A stretch of 51,193 bases of DNA from Actinomycetota bacterium (lineage in GTDB: Bacteria; Actinomycetota; Acidimicrobiia; Acidimicrobiales; Ilumatobacteraceae), in contig JAUXQB010000192.1 of assembly GCA_030685215.1 (NCBI GenBank), forward strand, positions 1-51,193, written 5' to 3'. A program made the position numbers and the translations under genes. This document shows, one piece after another, positions 24,023 through 31,476 of this stretch. Each line of letters opens with the position of its first letter. The stretch's first letter is position 1. The notes beneath the pieces are model-generated. The model was not told the origin of the DNA and made no database searches. It saw only the letters and a program-made list of their open reading frames with translations.

Positions 24023-25467
24023 GCCGCAGCGCACACGCGGCCTCGACCATCGAGGCGCTCGCCGCCGAACTGCGCGCGGCGCTGCCCGCGAACCACGTGC
24101 GCACCGGCGCCACCGAGCTCGGGTTGTACGAGCGCGACGCGTCGAACATCTCCGGCGCCGCGGGCATCGTGTGCTTCCCCACCAGCACCGCCGAGGTGCA
24201 GGCGTGCGTGCGTGCCGCCGCGCGCCACGGCGTGCCGTTCGTCGCGCGCGGCTCGGGCACCGGCCTGGCCGGCGGCGCCACTCCGCTCGATCACGCCCTG
24301 GTCATCACGCTCACCAAGATGGACCGGGTGCTGTCGGTCGACCCGGTGAACCGGCTGGCGTGGGTGGAACCGGGCGTGCTCAACCTCGACCTGACCCGCC
24401 AGGTGGCCCACCTCGGGCTGCACTTCGCGCCCGACCCGAGCAGCCAGCAGAGCTGCAGCATCGGCGGCAACGTCGCCAACAACTCCGGTGGGCCGCACTG
24501 CCTCAGCGACGGCGTCACCGCGGCGCACATCCTCGGGCTGGAGGTGGTGCTCAGCGACGGCTCGCTGGTGCAGTTGGGCAGCACCGAAGCCGAGCCACAC
24601 GGACTCGATCTGCGTGGTGCGTTCGTGGGCAGCGAGGGCATGTTCGGCATCGCGACGAAGGTGTGCGTGCGCCTCACCCAGAACGCTCCCGCGGTGCGCA
24701 CCCTGCTGATGGACTTCGCCACGGTCGACGCCGGCGCGCAGACGGTGAGCGCCATCATCGCCGCGGGCATGGTGCCCGCCGCGTTGGAGATGATGGACCA
24801 GCTGTGCGTGCAGGCGGTCGAGGCATACATCCACGCCGGGCTGCCCACCGAGGCCGCTGCCGTGCTGCTGGTGGAAGTCGCCGGGCTGCCCCACGGCCTG
24901 GAGGCCGACGTCGCGCGCATCGTGGAGATCGGCACCGCACACGGCGCGGGCACGGTGCGCATCGCGCAGGACGAGGCCGAGCGAGCGTTGCTGTGGAAGG
25001 GCCGCAAGACGGCGTTCGGCGCGATCGCGCGCATCAAGCCCAACTACTACCTGCACGACACGGTGGTGCCGCGGCGGATGCTGCCGGAGGTGCTGCGCCA
25101 GGTCTACGAGATCGTGCAGCGCCACGACCTGCTGGTGCTCAACGTGTTCCACGCGGGCGACGGCAACCTGCACCCGTTGCTCGTGTTCGACAAGAGGGAG
25201 CCGGGCGTGATGGAGCGCGTGCACGCCGCGGGCGAGGAGATCGTGCGCGCGTCGGTGGCCGCCGGGGGAGTGCTCAGCGGCGAACACGGCATCGGGTTGG
25301 AGAAGCGCGACTTCATGCCGTTGATGTTCGGCCCCGCCGACCTCGCCGCACAGGCTGCCATGCGGCGCGCGTTCGACCCCGCGGGTATCGCCAACCCGTT
25401 CAAGGTGCTGCCCACCGCAGCAGCGTGCGGCGACGTGCAGCACGTGCCGGAAGGCGCGTGGGTGTGA
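24019..25467 (+). CDS. glcD: FAD-binding subunit of glycolate/D-lactate oxidase (GlcD-like)
   Basis: 482 residues. The PCMH-type FAD domain shows VPFVARGSGTGLAGGATPLD (~75), SQQSCSIGGNVANNSGGPHC (~135) and GSEGMFGIATKV. The C-terminal domain has FHAGDGNLHPLLVFD and GGVLSGEHGIGLEKRDFM, as in GlcD and D-lactate dehydrogenases. It oxidises a 2-hydroxy acid and passes electrons through GlcE and GlcF. The start overlaps the previous gene (ATGA) and the stop overlaps glcE (GTGA). Confidence 0.93.
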   Translation: MSRSAHAASTIEALAAELRAALPANHVRTGATELGLYERDASNISGAAGIVCFPTSTAEVQACVRAAARHGVPFVARGSGTGLAGGATPLDHALVITLTKMDRVLSVDPVNRLAWVEPGVLNLDLTRQVAHLGLHFAPDPSSQQSCSIGGNVANNSGGPHCLSDGVTAAHILGLEVVLSDGSLVQLGSTEAEPHGLDLRGAFVGSEGMFGIATKVCVRLTQNAPAVRTLLMDFATVDAGAQTVSAIIAAGMVPAALEMMDQLCVQAVEAYIHAGLPTEAAAVLLVEVAGLPHGLEADVARIVEIGTAHGAGTVRIAQDEAERALLWKGRKTAFGAIARIKPNYYLHDTVVPRRMLPEVLRQVYEIVQRHDLLVLNVFHAGDGNLHPLLVFDKREPGVMERVHAAGEEIVRASVAAGGVLSGEHGIGLEKRDFMPLMFGPADLAAQAAMRRAFDPAGIANPFKVLPTAAACGDVQHVPEGAWV

Positions 25468-26324
25468 TCGACCTCACGACGTTCGCCGCCGAGGTGGGCG
25501 CCGACGGACCGGTCACCATCTCCGGTCTCGGCACCCGCGGCGGCCCGGTGCCCGAGGTGCGGTGCGTGCGCGCCCCGAGCGGCATCGACTGGGTGCAGCC
25601 CGACGAGATGACCGTCGCCTGCGGTGCTGCCACACCCGTCGACGAGCTCGTCGCCGCGCTGGCCGAGCACGGCCAGACCGTCGCACTGCCGCCCGGTGGC
25701 ACCGTCGGCGGCGCGCTCGCGGTCGGCCACAGCGACGTCCGTCGTCTCGGCTACGGCCCCGTACGCGATGTGCTGCTGCAGGCCCGATACGTGTCGGCCG
25801 CGGGCGAGGTGGTGAAGGCGGGTGGCCCGACGGTGAAGAACGTCAGCGGATTCGACCTGCCACGCCTGCTCGTCGGCGCTCGCGGCACACTCGGCTTCCT
25901 CGGCGACGTGATCGTGCGCACGCGGCCGCTGCCGCAGCACTCGCAGTGGTTCACGCGTGCCACCGACGACCCCAGCGCCACCTTCCAGCTGCTCTACAAG
26001 CCGATCAGCGTGCTGTGGGACGGTGGCGCGGTGTGGGCGCTGCTCGAGGGTCATCCCACCGACGTGGCCGAGCAGGCGGCGCTGGCCGGGATGGTCGCGT
26101 GCAAAGGGCCGCCGCCACTGCCCACGGGGAGCCGCCGAGTGATCCCTCCGGCGGCGGTGCTCGCATGCACCGGCCGCTTCGTCGCCGAGGTGGGTGTGGG
26201 CATCGTGCACCACACCGACCCGTGGGAACCACCGGCTCGCGATGCCCGCGCCGCAGCGCTGGCAGCTGCGTTGCGCCACGAGCTCGACCCCTCCGGTCGC
26301 CTCAACCCCGGCATCGATGTCTGA
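25464..26324 (+). CDS. glcE: FAD-binding subunit GlcE-like
   Basis: 286 residues, a short FAD/PCMH-domain protein: TVALPPGGTVGGALAVGHSD, RRLGYGPVRDVLLQARYVSA, KAGGPTVKNVSGFDLPRLLVG (the GlcE KxGG.VvKNVaGyDl sequence) and GTLGFLGDVIVRTRPLP. It ends LDPSGRLNPG. It is the partner of GlcD in glycolate oxidase. It begins with GTG overlapping the glcD stop and overlaps the phosphotransferase gene by 8 bases. Confidence 0.9.
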   Translation: MIDLTTFAAEVGADGPVTISGLGTRGGPVPEVRCVRAPSGIDWVQPDEMTVACGAATPVDELVAALAEHGQTVALPPGGTVGGALAVGHSDVRRLGYGPVRDVLLQARYVSAAGEVVKAGGPTVKNVSGFDLPRLLVGARGTLGFLGDVIVRTRPLPQHSQWFTRATDDPSATFQLLYKPISVLWDGGAVWALLEGHPTDVAEQAALAGMVACKGPPPLPTGSRRVIPPAAVLACTGRFVAEVGVGIVHHTDPWEPPARDARAAALAAALRHELDPSGRLNPGIDV

Positions 26325-27213
26325 CCCGCTGCCCTTCGTCAGCCGGCCCCCGGGCGACCCCGCGACGGCGGCGCACGCAGCGCGCGCTGCAGCATCGGCG
26401 TGGGGGTTCGGCGAGCCACAGCACCTGCGCACCGGCATGAACGCGCTGTTCACGTGCAGCGACGACGTGATGCTCCGCGTCAGCCACACCAACGCCCCAC
26501 CCGAGCAGGCGGCATGGCTGATGGCGCGCCTGCGCGAGCGCGGCGTGGGCGTGCCGACACTGCTCCGTCCGGAGCCGGTCGACGTCGATGGGCTCGCCGT
26601 GTTCGCCATCGAACGACTGCACCCGGCCGGCCGGGTCGACTGGAGACAGATCGGCGCCATGGTGCGCATCGTCCACGACTGGCCTGCACACGAGGTGGTC
26701 GGCCGCTACCCGCTGCCGCACGCCGACACCTTTCCCTGGTGGGACACGCACGCCGCGCTCGCAGCGGTCGACGACCTGCTCGACGAGCAGGCCCGAGCGG
26801 GCCTTGCCGCCGCGATCGATGCGCACGGCGCGTGGCTGGCGCTGGTGACCGATCGGGTGGTGTGCCACGGCGACGTGCACCCCGGCAACGTGCTGCAGTC
26901 CGCTGCCGGGCCCGTGCTGCTCGACTGGGACCTGCTCTGTCTCGGGCCCCCGGCGTGGGACCACGGGCCGCTGATGTCGTGGGCCGAGCGGTGGGGCGGC
27001 GACCCGACGATGTACCCAGAGTTCGCCGACGGTTACGGACGCTCGCTGGTGGGCGACCCACTCGCCGAGTCGTTGGCCACCATGCGCAACGTCATCGCCA
27101 CGCTGATGCGCGTGCGCGCCGGCCGCACGGACCCGGCCGCGGCGGAGGAGGCAGAACGACGCCTGCGCTTCTGGCGAGGCGACCCGGCAGCGCCCATGTG
27201 GCGCGCGCAGTGA
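26317..27213 (+). CDS. Aminoglycoside-phosphotransferase-like kinase (APH family)
   Basis: 298 residues. The catalytic loop VCHGDVHPGNVL (~187) and the metal-binding DWDLLCLGPPAWDHG (~207) are typical of APH/choline-kinase-fold enzymes. LRVSH (~52) may carry a charged residue of the nucleotide site, but the usual Lys is not obvious. It probably phosphorylates a small molecule; resistance should not be assumed. It overlaps glcE by 8 bases and ends the rarA-to-phosphotransferase run, 10 bases from the convergent nei gene. Confidence 0.8.
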   Translation: MSDPLPFVSRPPGDPATAAHAARAAASAWGFGEPQHLRTGMNALFTCSDDVMLRVSHTNAPPEQAAWLMARLRERGVGVPTLLRPEPVDVDGLAVFAIERLHPAGRVDWRQIGAMVRIVHDWPAHEVVGRYPLPHADTFPWWDTHAALAAVDDLLDEQARAGLAAAIDAHGAWLALVTDRVVCHGDVHPGNVLQSAAGPVLLDWDLLCLGPPAWDHGPLMSWAERWGGDPTMYPEFADGYGRSLVGDPLAESLATMRNVIATLMRVRAGRTDPAAAEEAERRLRFWRGDPAAPMWRAQ

Positions 27214-27223
27214 GCCGCGAGCC

Positions 27224-28018
27224 TCAGCGCGGTTGGCAGACCGGGCAGTAGTAGCACGCTCGCCCACCGAGCTCGACGATCTGCACCGGCGTGCCGCAGC
27301 GGAGGCAGATGTCGCGGTGGTACACGTAGGTGTTGTCACCCCGACGGGCGCGGCCACGCGTGACCGGGAACTCGCGACGGTCGATGGTGATGATGCGGTT
27401 GTCCTTCACGCCCTGCTTGAGCATCGCGACGATGGTGACCCAGAGCGCCCTCGCCTCCTCGACGCTGAGGTCGACACCGGCGCGCGACGGGTGGATGCCG
27501 TTCACGAACAGCGCCTCGGCGCGGAAGACGTTGCCGACACCGGCGAGCACCTTCTGATCCAGCAGCAGCGCGCCGATCGTCTGCTTGCTCTTGCGCATGC
27601 GTTCGATGGCGACATCGGCGTTGGCATCGCGCCGCAATGGGTCGGGACCGAGGCGAGCCACGATGCGGTCGCGGTCGTCGGCAGTGCCGATGCTGCAGTC
27701 GGTGGGACCCGCCAGGTCGATGGTGCCGGCGTCAGTGGACATGCGCATGCGCACCTGGCCGACCACGTCGGGCACCTCCGGCCCCTTCGCCACACGGAAC
27801 TTGCCGAACAGGCCGAGGTGCACGTGCCCGACGAGACCGTTGCTCCACCAGTAGAAGAGGTGCTTGCCGATCGGCTCGATGCGTTGCAGCACGGATCCGT
27901 CGACCAGCGCCGCGTCGCTGTCGAAGCGGCCCTGCGGCGAGGAGACGGCGACGGGTTGCCCGACGAGGATGGGGGAGTGGTCCTTGGCGATGCGGTGGAT
28001 GGTGTGGCCTTCGGGCAT
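27224..28018 (-). CDS. DNA glycosylase/AP lyase of the Fpg/Nei family (Nei2-like)
   Basis: 264 residues. It begins MPEGHTIHRIAKDH (Pro2 is the Schiff-base nucleophile and Glu3 the general acid). It has IGKHLFYWW with the conserved Lys (~52), the helix-two-turn-helix LLLDQKVLAGVGNVFRAEAL with its Gly-Asn, and a C-terminal zinc finger CLRCGTPVQ...CYYCPVCQPR. PEGHTIHR is the form seen in actinobacterial Nei2-type proteins. It removes oxidised bases from DNA. ATG 28018 is fixed by the need for Pro2 at the N-terminus and by TAGCGT upstream. Confidence 0.93.
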   Translation of the reverse strand: MPEGHTIHRIAKDHSPILVGQPVAVSSPQGRFDSDAALVDGSVLQRIEPIGKHLFYWWSNGLVGHVHLGLFGKFRVAKGPEVPDVVGQVRMRMSTDAGTIDLAGPTDCSIGTADDRDRIVARLGPDPLRRDANADVAIERMRKSKQTIGALLLDQKVLAGVGNVFRAEALFVNGIHPSRAGVDLSVEEARALWVTIVAMLKQGVKDNRIITIDRREFPVTRGRARRGDNTYVYHRDICLRCGTPVQIVELGGRACYYCPVCQPR

Positions 28019-28028
28019 GGTGCCGCTG

Positions 28029-28038
28029 ACGCTACGGT
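28029..28038. promoter_or_regulatory. Overlapping divergent -10 elements of nei and glcF
   Basis: ACGCTACGGT holds TACGGT on plus (28033-28038, 9 bases before GTG 28048) and TAGCGT on minus (28034-28029, 10 bases before ATG 28018). The two hexamers share the TA pair, so one site opens DNA for both genes. Confidence 0.6.
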
Positions 28039-28047
28039 GGGCGTGCC

Positions 28048-29196
28048 GTGAAGTTCCACCTCGACGACACAGAACTTGCGACATGCGTGAGCTGCGGCCT
28101 CTGCCTGCCGCACTGCCCCACGTTCCGGGTCACCGGCGAGGAAGCGCTGTCGCCGCGCGGTCGCATCGCCGCCATTCGTGCGGTGCACCTCGACGACGCG
28201 CCGGTCACCGACGAGTTCGTGTCGTTCATGGAGACGTGCGTGCAGTGCCGCGGCTGCGAGCCGGCGTGCCCGTCCGGTGTGCCCTACGGCCGCCTGCAGG
28301 AGGGTGTGCGCGAGACCCTCGCCGAACAGCACCGCATCACCCCTCGCTGGCAGCGGGCGGGCTTCGCGGTGCTCCCGCGCCATCGACTGCTGCTCGCCGG
28401 TTCGTCGATGCTCGCCGTTGCCCAACGACTGCGACTGGTGCCGAAGCGGATGAGTCTGCCGCAGTTGCCGGTGCGGCGCGCGAAGCCATTGCAGCCCACC
28501 GGCAGCGACGTGTGGCTGTTCACCGGATGCGTGATGGATGCGTGGTTGCGCGACACCCACCACAGCACCGCGAAGGTGCTGCACCACCTGGGCATCACGT
28601 ACGCACTCCCTGGCCGAGGTGGTGGCTGCTGCGGTGCGTTGCACACGCACGCCGGACTCACCGACAGCTCGCGCCGGTTGGCAGAACAGGTGATGCAGTC
28701 GATGCCGGGTGATGCCCCGATCGTGGTGAACTCGGCCGGCTGCGGCGCCGCGTTGAAGGAGTACGGGCACCTGCTGGGCACCCCCGCTGCGCATGCCTTC
28801 AGCGAGCGTGTGCTCGACGTGCACGAGTTCCTGGCGCCGCACGTCGAGCGCCTGCGGCCGGCGCGCCACCTCGGCGCCGTGGTCGTGCAAGACCCGTGCC
28901 ACCTGCGCCACGTGCAGCGCGCGCAGCAGTCCGTGCGCACGGTGCTCGCACCGATCGCCCATCTGGTCGAGCTCGACGACGACGGTCTCTGCTGCGGGGC
29001 GGGTGGCGCCTACTCGGCACTGCAGCCCGAGCTCGCCGCCGACATCCGCACGAGGAAGCTGGCTGCGCTCGATCGTGCCGGAGCCACCAGCACGTCGGGC
29101 CTGGTCGCCAGCGCCAACCCCGGTTGTGCAATGCATCTCGCAGCGGCGGGCATCACCGTCCGCCATCCCATCGATCTACTGGCGGAGGCCCTATGA
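28048..29196 (+). CDS. glcF: Iron-sulfur subunit of glycolate/D-lactate oxidase (GlcF-like)
   Basis: 382 residues. Two [4Fe-4S] motifs lie near the N-terminus: CVSCGLCLPHCPTF (~13) and CVQCRGCEPACPSG (~63). Two CCG (HdrB-type) domains follow, with GRGGGCCGALHTHAG (~192) and DDGLCCGAGGAYSA (~311), plus the VQDPCHLRHVQ segment. It carries electrons from GlcD/GlcE to the respiratory chain. It is separated from glcD-glcE by the phosphotransferase and by nei on the other strand. GTG 28048 fits the leaderless -10. Confidence 0.93.
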   Translation: MKFHLDDTELATCVSCGLCLPHCPTFRVTGEEALSPRGRIAAIRAVHLDDAPVTDEFVSFMETCVQCRGCEPACPSGVPYGRLQEGVRETLAEQHRITPRWQRAGFAVLPRHRLLLAGSSMLAVAQRLRLVPKRMSLPQLPVRRAKPLQPTGSDVWLFTGCVMDAWLRDTHHSTAKVLHHLGITYALPGRGGGCCGALHTHAGLTDSSRRLAEQVMQSMPGDAPIVVNSAGCGAALKEYGHLLGTPAAHAFSERVLDVHEFLAPHVERLRPARHLGAVVVQDPCHLRHVQRAQQSVRTVLAPIAHLVELDDDGLCCGAGGAYSALQPELAADIRTRKLAALDRAGATSTSGLVASANPGCAMHLAAAGITVRHPIDLLAEAL

Positions 29197-29387
29197 GCGG
29201 TACCTACGATCACCTGGCCGACCGGCTCGACACCATGGCCGAGGAGCTCGACGAGGTGATGTTCGACCAGCTCCGCGAAGCGTCGGCCGCACGTGGTGGC
29301 CGCCCCGTCGACGACAAGCGGCTGACGCAGGCGCGCCGGGCGATCGAGAAGGCCAGCCGCCTGCTGCGCGGCAGCACCGACGACTGA
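29193..29387 (+). CDS. Small helical protein, unknown function
   Basis: 64 residues, acidic first half (YDHLADRLDTMAEELDEVMF) and basic second half (RLTQARRAIEKASRLLRG), predicted fully helical. GGAGG lies 5 bases before the ATG and the ATG overlaps the glcF stop (ATGA), so it is translated with glcF. No family is recognised. It ends 5 bases from the convergent MOSC gene. Confidence 0.6.
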   Translation: MSGTYDHLADRLDTMAEELDEVMFDQLREASAARGGRPVDDKRLTQARRAIEKASRLLRGSTDD

Positions 29388-29392
29388 CGCGG

Positions 29393-30277
29393 TCAGGCGT
29401 CGACGAGTCGGTCGCCGGCGCTGATGGTGCCCGGTTGCACCACGGTGGCGTAGACGCCGACGTCCTGGCCCAGATCGCGCACGATGTGCCGCAGCACCGC
29501 ACGGTCTGCGGGAACGTGCTGGTCGATCTCGCGAGTGACCATCACGCAGCGCGGACACGCGACGGCGATCTCGATGACGGCGCTGCCGATGGCGAACCGG
29601 CGACCCACCCAGTCGAACTCCGGATGACCGACCGCGGAGCCGGTGTCGACCAGCAGGTTGGGTCGGAAGCGGCGGATGTCGATGGCCGAATCGGGCAGCG
29701 CAGCGGCGAGCGCGGCCAACGCCGACGTGGTCATCACCAGCAACGGGAACGCATCGAGGTACGTGCCAGGCGGTGACTCGAACTCCATGATGACCTCGGG
29801 GAACTTGCTGAGGTCGGGGAGCGGTTCGTCGGTTTCGCGACCGAAGATGTCGCGCAGCTCCACCATGATGTCGGGATTGTCGGCCGCGCCACGCCGGTAG
29901 TGCGCCAGGTCGGTCGCCGGCTGCAGCGGCCACAGCGTGACCCGATGGTCGAGCGCTTCGCTGAGCACCGCGTGCACCTGCGGGTCGTCGCTGCTCACCT
30001 CGCGGCCGCCGGGGAGCGTGATGACCACCGTGCCGTCGTCGACGTGTCGCGCGGCCAGTTGCATCAGCGCGCCGATCTTCTTCGCGCCACGGATGCCGCC
30101 GCGCTCCTCGTCGCGCACGGCCCACGCGCGATCGCCCTGCATGCCGTCGGTGGTGAGGGCGGCCGAGGCGACGGTGCCGCCGATGAGCGACTTGACCGGG
30201 TACTGCCAGATCTCGTGCAGGCGAAGGTCAGGCGTCGACGAAGGAGTTGCAGAGGTCGATGAGTCCACGCAGCTCAC
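29393..30277 (-). CDS. MOSC-domain protein with N-terminal beta-barrel domain
   Basis: Up to 294 residues. The N-terminal MOSC_N domain has LHEIWQYPVKSLIGG (~20) and MQGDRAWAVRDEE. The C-terminal MOSC domain has DIRRFRPNLLVDTG (~200) and CPRCVMVTREID, with the conserved Cys that binds molybdenum cofactor in MOSC enzymes. It may be a molybdenum-dependent reductase of the mARC/YcbX type; substrate unknown. The start overlaps the upstream LOG gene by ~50 bases if ATG 30277 is used; GTG 30268 is the only later start before the family sequence begins. Confidence 0.85.
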   Translation of the reverse strand: MSCVDSSTSATPSSTPDLRLHEIWQYPVKSLIGGTVASAALTTDGMQGDRAWAVRDEERGGIRGAKKIGALMQLAARHVDDGTVVITLPGGREVSSDDPQVHAVLSEALDHRVTLWPLQPATDLAHYRRGAADNPDIMVELRDIFGRETDEPLPDLSKFPEVIMEFESPPGTYLDAFPLLVMTTSALAALAAALPDSAIDIRRFRPNLLVDTGSAVGHPEFDWVGRRFAIGSAVIEIAVACPRCVMVTREIDQHVPADRAVLRHIVRDLGQDVGVYATVVQPGTISAGDRLVDA

Positions 30278-31250
30278 CGTAGCCGTGCTTGCCGAACTCG
30301 AAGGAGATGCGAGCGAGGTGCAGTCGATCGTTCTCGCGCCGCTCTGGTTCGAACGGCTCGGCGAGGTGGATGGAGCCTTCCTTGCACAGGTGCGAGAAGC
30401 GCTCGTTGAGCAGGGCCAGCTGCTCGGGCGTGGGGGCGACCCGGAGTCGGATGACGAGGTGGTCGCCCACGTGCCGCAGCGAGTCGTAGTTGCGGTAGAA
30501 GCCGATCACTTCCTGCACTGCCTGCTCGCACGAGTCGGTGATGAGGTACAGGTTGGTGTCGGCTGCGGCCACCAACCCACGTGCCACCAGTTGTTCGCGG
30601 ATGAACTCGTCGACGGTCTCCCAGTACGGATCTCCGGGCGTGTCGAGGAACACGATCGGCACGGGCACACCCTTGCCGGTCTGCGTGAGCGTGATCAGCT
30701 CGAAGGTCTCGTCGAGCGTGCCGAACCCACCGGGGAGGCAGATGAAGCCCATGCTCTCCTTCACCAGCATCAGCTTGCGGGTGAAGAAGTAGCGCATGCT
30801 CACGTACTTCGCGTCGCCGGCGATGACGTGGTTGGCGCCCTGCTCGAACGGCAGGCGGATGGAGACACCGATGGAGCGCTCGCGCCCGGCTCCCTCCATG
30901 CCGGCCTGCATGATGCCCGGGCCGGCACCGGTGATGACCATCCACCCCTGCTCGGCAAGGTGCTGCGCGACGTCGCGAGCGGCCGCGTAGAGCGGGTCGT
31001 TGGAGGTGGTGCGAGCCGAGCCGAAGATGGTGACCTTGGGGATGCCGACCGACCCGGCGAACATCGCGAACGCGTCGCCCATCTCCTCCAGCGCCGCGGC
31101 GGCGATCTTCAGATCGAGCGTGGCCGGACGCTGCGACACGAGGTCGACGGCAGCGCGGAGCAGCTGTTGCGAGTGCCGGCGGTCGGCACCGGCGGGCACG
31201 CCGGCGAGCAGTTCGGCGAACATCTCGTCGGCCGGATGAGGGGTCGTCAC
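30228..31250 (-). CDS. LOG-family (TIGR00730) nucleotide phosphoribohydrolase-like protein
   Basis: 340 residues, longer than the usual ~180-230. The Rossmann-like LOG domain has VTIFGSARTTSNDP (~82), WMVITGAGPGIMQAGMEGA, MRYFFTRKLMLVKES and the signature CLPGGFGTLDETFEL (~178). Relatives cut cytokinin ribotides or AMP to the free base and ribose phosphate. ~80 N-terminal and ~90 C-terminal extra residues are present. GTG 31250 was chosen because TAGAGT lies 7 bases upstream; ATG 31295 is an in-frame alternative. The gene overlaps the MOSC gene. Confidence 0.85.
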   Translation of the reverse strand: MTTPHPADEMFAELLAGVPAGADRRHSQQLLRAAVDLVSQRPATLDLKIAAAALEEMGDAFAMFAGSVGIPKVTIFGSARTTSNDPLYAAARDVAQHLAEQGWMVITGAGPGIMQAGMEGAGRERSIGVSIRLPFEQGANHVIAGDAKYVSMRYFFTRKLMLVKESMGFICLPGGFGTLDETFELITLTQTGKGVPVPIVFLDTPGDPYWETVDEFIREQLVARGLVAAADTNLYLITDSCEQAVQEVIGFYRNYDSLRHVGDHLVIRLRVAPTPEQLALLNERFSHLCKEGSIHLAEPFEPERRENDRLHLARISFEFGKHGYGELRGLIDLCNSFVDA

Positions 31251-31257
31251 GGCCGCC

Positions 31258-31263
31258 ACTCTA
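31258..31263 (-). promoter_or_regulatory. -10 element (TAGAGT) of the LOG gene, leaderless
   Basis: TAGAGT on the minus strand ends 7 bases before GTG 31250. It lies inside the coding sequence if ATG 31295 were used, which argues against that start. Confidence 0.5.
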
Positions 31264-31384
31264 CGGCCGAAAAGATTTCTCGTTTTCTGCGTCATGGATG
31301 CGAGTGGCCCACGTCTTCCAGGCAGACAACACAGCACGCGCGGGAAACTCCGAGCCCACCCCCGTGGGTTCGGTGCGTAGCGAA

Positions 31385-31400
31385 GGCCACCTGAGTGGCC
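31385..31400. other. Perfect small hairpin GGCCAC-CTGA-GTGGCC
   Basis: Six-base-pair stem with a four-base loop, between the tal terminator and the LOG promoter. A second small hairpin, CCCAC/GTGGG, lies nearby (~31360). Meaning unknown. Confidence 0.35.
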
Positions 31401-31410
31401 TGACGCTGAG

Positions 31411-31451
31411 AGAAGGTGGTGGAGGGCGGCGGAATCCCTTCACCACCTTCT
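31411..31451 (-). terminator. Terminator of the tkt-tal operon
   Basis: AGAAGGTGGTG (31411-31421) pairs perfectly with CACCACCTTCT (31441-31451), an 11-base-pair stem 26 bases beyond the tal stop, with a GC-rich 19-base loop that may pair further (GGG/CCC). Confidence 0.65.
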
Positions 31452-31454
31452 TTC

Positions 31455-31467
31455 GCGTCTGAGCACG
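31455..31467. repeat. Partial copy of the hairpin repeat (CGCGTCTGAGCAC)
   Basis: CGCGTCTGAGCAC matches the start of the 61-bp repeat unit (CGTCTGAGCAC) but lacks the hairpin arm. It may be a remnant or chance. Confidence 0.3.
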
Positions 31468-31476
31468 AATGCGAGG

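Noticed and set aside
26317-27213. Antibiotic resistance gene
   Set aside because: The APH fold alone does not indicate resistance; the gene is locked into a housekeeping operon.
31264-31410. Known riboswitch (cobalamin or c-di-AMP type)
   Set aside because: Small hairpins exist, but none of the conserved box sequences of these classes could be found.
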